Shown: positions 14,674-15,174 of the stretch, piece after piece
Numbering within the stretch: position 1 is the first letter of the stretch
How the letters are laid out: each line of letters begins with the position of its first letter
Assembly: GCA_002391675.1 (NCBI GenBank)
Contig: DGFM01000040.1
Coordinates: forward strand, 1 to 15,174
Origin: Cloacimonetes bacterium UBA3900
GTDB taxonomy: Bacteria > Cloacimonadota > Cloacimonadia > Cloacimonadales > Cloacimonadaceae
Direction: 5' to 3'
Length of the DNA: 15,174 nucleotides
Position numbers and translations under genes: made by a program
Notes under the pieces: generated by a model
Told to the model about the DNA's origin: nothing
Databases searched by the model: none
What the model saw: only the letters and a program-made list of their open reading frames with translations

Positions 14674-14849
14674 TGGTTCCTCCACTTATTAAGCTTGAAA
14701 GACTCCCTCACCAAAAAAGGACAGAGCAAGGCCCCACCCTCGTGCAAGGGAGCGCGATCGTAATATTGATTACAATTGGGTTTGGCAGGGGACAACTCTC
14801 CCCCGCCACCATGATACTCTATCAGAGTATCCCGGTGAAAGGATAACAT
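14670..14849 (-). CDS. Possible 59-residue leader ORF coupled to rpsJ
   Basis: I found this frame by hand. It has an ATG at 14847-14849, a perfect AGGAGG six bases upstream, 59 sense codons and a TGA at 14670-14672 that overlaps the rpsJ GTG start (GTGA). The product starts MLSFHRDTLIEYHGGGG and ends FKLNKWRNQ. It has two Cys, no signal peptide or membrane span, and I recognise no family. Two strong hairpins (14784-14837) lie inside it, which is unusual for a translated gene and could mean the frame is a translated regulator of rpsJ access. It uses codons such as AGG and ATA, rare in highly expressed genes. Alternatively the frame is fortuitous and the leader acts purely as RNA. Confidence 0.4.
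   Translation of the reverse strand: MLSFHRDTLIEYHGGGGELSPAKPNCNQYYDRAPLHEGGALLCPFLVRESFKLNKWRNQ
14679..14683 (-). promoter_or_regulatory. rpsJ Shine-Dalgarno fixing the GTG start
   Basis: GGAGG five bases before the GTG at 14671-14673. It also lies within the last codons of the small upstream reading frame, so a ribosome finishing that frame would end exactly on the rpsJ start. Confidence 0.85.
14784..14807 (-). promoter_or_regulatory. Leader RNA hairpin 1
   Basis: On the transcribed strand GGCGGGGGA pairs with TCCCCTGCC as a nine-pair stem around a six-base loop. One pair is G-U and exists only in the minus-strand RNA; the plus-strand copy would have an A-C mismatch there. That asymmetry supports a function as minus-strand RNA. 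There is no U-run after it, so it is not a terminator. Confidence 0.55.
14807..14837 (-). promoter_or_regulatory. Leader RNA hairpin 2
   Basis: A perfect eight-base inverted repeat (GATACTCT / AGAGTATC, loop of three) extends on the minus strand through one A-G mismatch, a G-U pair and four more pairs (CACC / GGTG). This gives a stem of 14 positions. It begins about ten bases after the leader-ORF ATG and abuts hairpin 1. A role as a protein-binding or attenuation element for the S10 operon is inferred from position only. Confidence 0.6.
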
Positions 14850-14855
14850 TAGGTT

Positions 14856-14861
14856 CCTCCT
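14856..14861 (-). promoter_or_regulatory. Perfect Shine-Dalgarno ahead of the leader ORF
   Basis: AGGAGG with a six-base spacer (AACCTA) to an ATG at 14847-14849. This is as strong as any ribosome binding site in the operon and is the main reason for taking the leader ORF seriously. Confidence 0.6.
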
Positions 14862-14871
14862 AAAGAACTAT

Positions 14872-14895
14872 AAGTCCCTGCAATATTCGGGACTT
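14872..14895 (-). promoter_or_regulatory. Short hairpin in the 5' leader
   Basis: AAGTCCC and GGGACTT form a seven-pair stem with a ten-base AT-rich loop, ending 10 bases upstream of the AGGAGG of the leader ORF. No poly-U follows. It may protect the 5' end or modulate access to the ribosome binding site. Confidence 0.4.
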
Positions 14896-14933
14896 GTGCT
14901 ACGCGGTGTTACAATTTTTACGCAGTGGAGATC

Positions 14934-14962
14934 ATCTTTTCTAAAGTAACCTTTTCTGTCAA
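14934..14962 (-). promoter_or_regulatory. Probable sigma-70-type promoter of the super-operon
   Basis: A perfect -35 TTGACA (14957-14962) is followed, after a 17-base spacer, by AAAGAT (14934-14939). This keeps the second A and last T of the -10 consensus but matches only three of six bases. Transcription would start near 14926, giving a leader of about 77 bases to the small ORF and about 253 to rpsJ. I see no better -10 at an acceptable spacing. Confidence 0.5.
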
Positions 14963-15056
14963 CCACTATTTTGCCACCAATGAAAACACACAACCCCTAA
15001 TAAACGCTAATCTACTATAGTCCCAACAGTTACAACTATCGTCATTTATCCAACAT

Positions 15057-15174
15057 GGTAGGGGCGCGGTAGGGGCGCGTGTGTACGGGCGCTTGCCAAA
15101 GCGCCGATGTTCTGATTCGCTTCGCAAGCTTCAGGGATGTGGTTACAAGCGGCTGCGCCGCAGGTAGCCGGAGC
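15057..15174. repeat. GC-rich intergenic repeat-like segment
   Basis: Two tandem copies of the 11-mer GTAGGGGCGCG (15058-15068 and 15069-15079) are followed by inverted repeats at 15088-15105 (GGCGCTT / AAGCGCC), 15119-15129 (GCTT / AAGC) and 15149-15161 (GCGGC / GCCGC). The composition differs sharply from the AT-rich 14963-15056 beside it. This looks like a dispersed palindromic intergenic repeat; copy number cannot be judged from one window. The segment runs off the window. No gene is seen in 14850-15174. Confidence 0.5.

Noticed and set aside
14674..14685. A longer rpsJ starting at GTG 14683-14685
   Set aside because: That codon overlaps the GGAGG that serves the downstream GTG and has no site of its own. 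The S10 family does not need the extra four residues.
14872..14895. Hairpin as a terminator of an upstream transcript
   Set aside because: No U-run follows on either strand. On the minus strand it is followed directly by the leader ribosome binding site.
14889..15079. Possible end of an upstream gene running in from the window edge on the minus strand
   Set aside because: One frame is open from 15174 to about 15047, but its translation runs through the tandem 11-mers and palindromes and shows no protein-like pattern. The repeat explanation fits better.

Overview
This window is almost entirely one bacterial ribosomal-protein super-operon, the fused S10-spc-alpha cluster, read on the minus strand from about 14.9 kb down to 0.13 kb. 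Thirty conserved genes lie in the order rpsJ, rplC, rplD, rplW, rplB, rpsS, rplV, rpsC, rplP, rpmC, rpsQ, rplN, rplX, rplE, rpsN, rpsH, rplF, rplR, rpsE, rpmD, rplO, secY, map, infA, rpmJ, rpsM, rpsK, rpsD, rpoA, rplQ. No gap between neighbours exceeds 27 bp and several genes overlap, so I infer one transcription unit with strong translational coupling. Twenty-six genes encode ribosomal proteins. The other four supply the Sec translocon channel (secY), methionine aminopeptidase (map), initiation factor IF1 (infA) and the RNA polymerase alpha subunit (rpoA).

Organism: clearly a bacterium with canonical bacterial ribosomal proteins and strong GGAGG ribosome binding sites. map-infA-rpmJ sit between secY and rpsM, as in many Gram-positive and FCB-type bacteria, but adk is absent. 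S14 and L36 are the zinc-binding forms and S4 is the zinc-free form. The proteins look most like a deep FCB-type lineage (Cloacimonadota is a guess); I cannot fix the phylum without a search.

Layout: positions 1-128 hold only C-rich sequence (G-tracts on the coding strand) beyond the operon terminator at 129-165. Positions 197-14673 are the 30 genes. Positions 14670-14926 are the inferred leader. It contains two strong back-to-back hairpins and a 59-codon reading frame with a perfect Shine-Dalgarno whose stop overlaps the rpsJ GTG start. A promoter with a perfect TTGACA lies at 14934-14962. Positions 15057-15174 are GC-rich with a tandem 11-mer and several small inverted repeats, resembling a dispersed intergenic repeat.

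I see no defence system, mobile element or CRISPR array. The points worth a second look are the structured leader with its coupled small ORF, the confinement of all non-ATG starts to 30S-subunit genes, and the Lys/Ala-rich C-terminal extension of RpoA.
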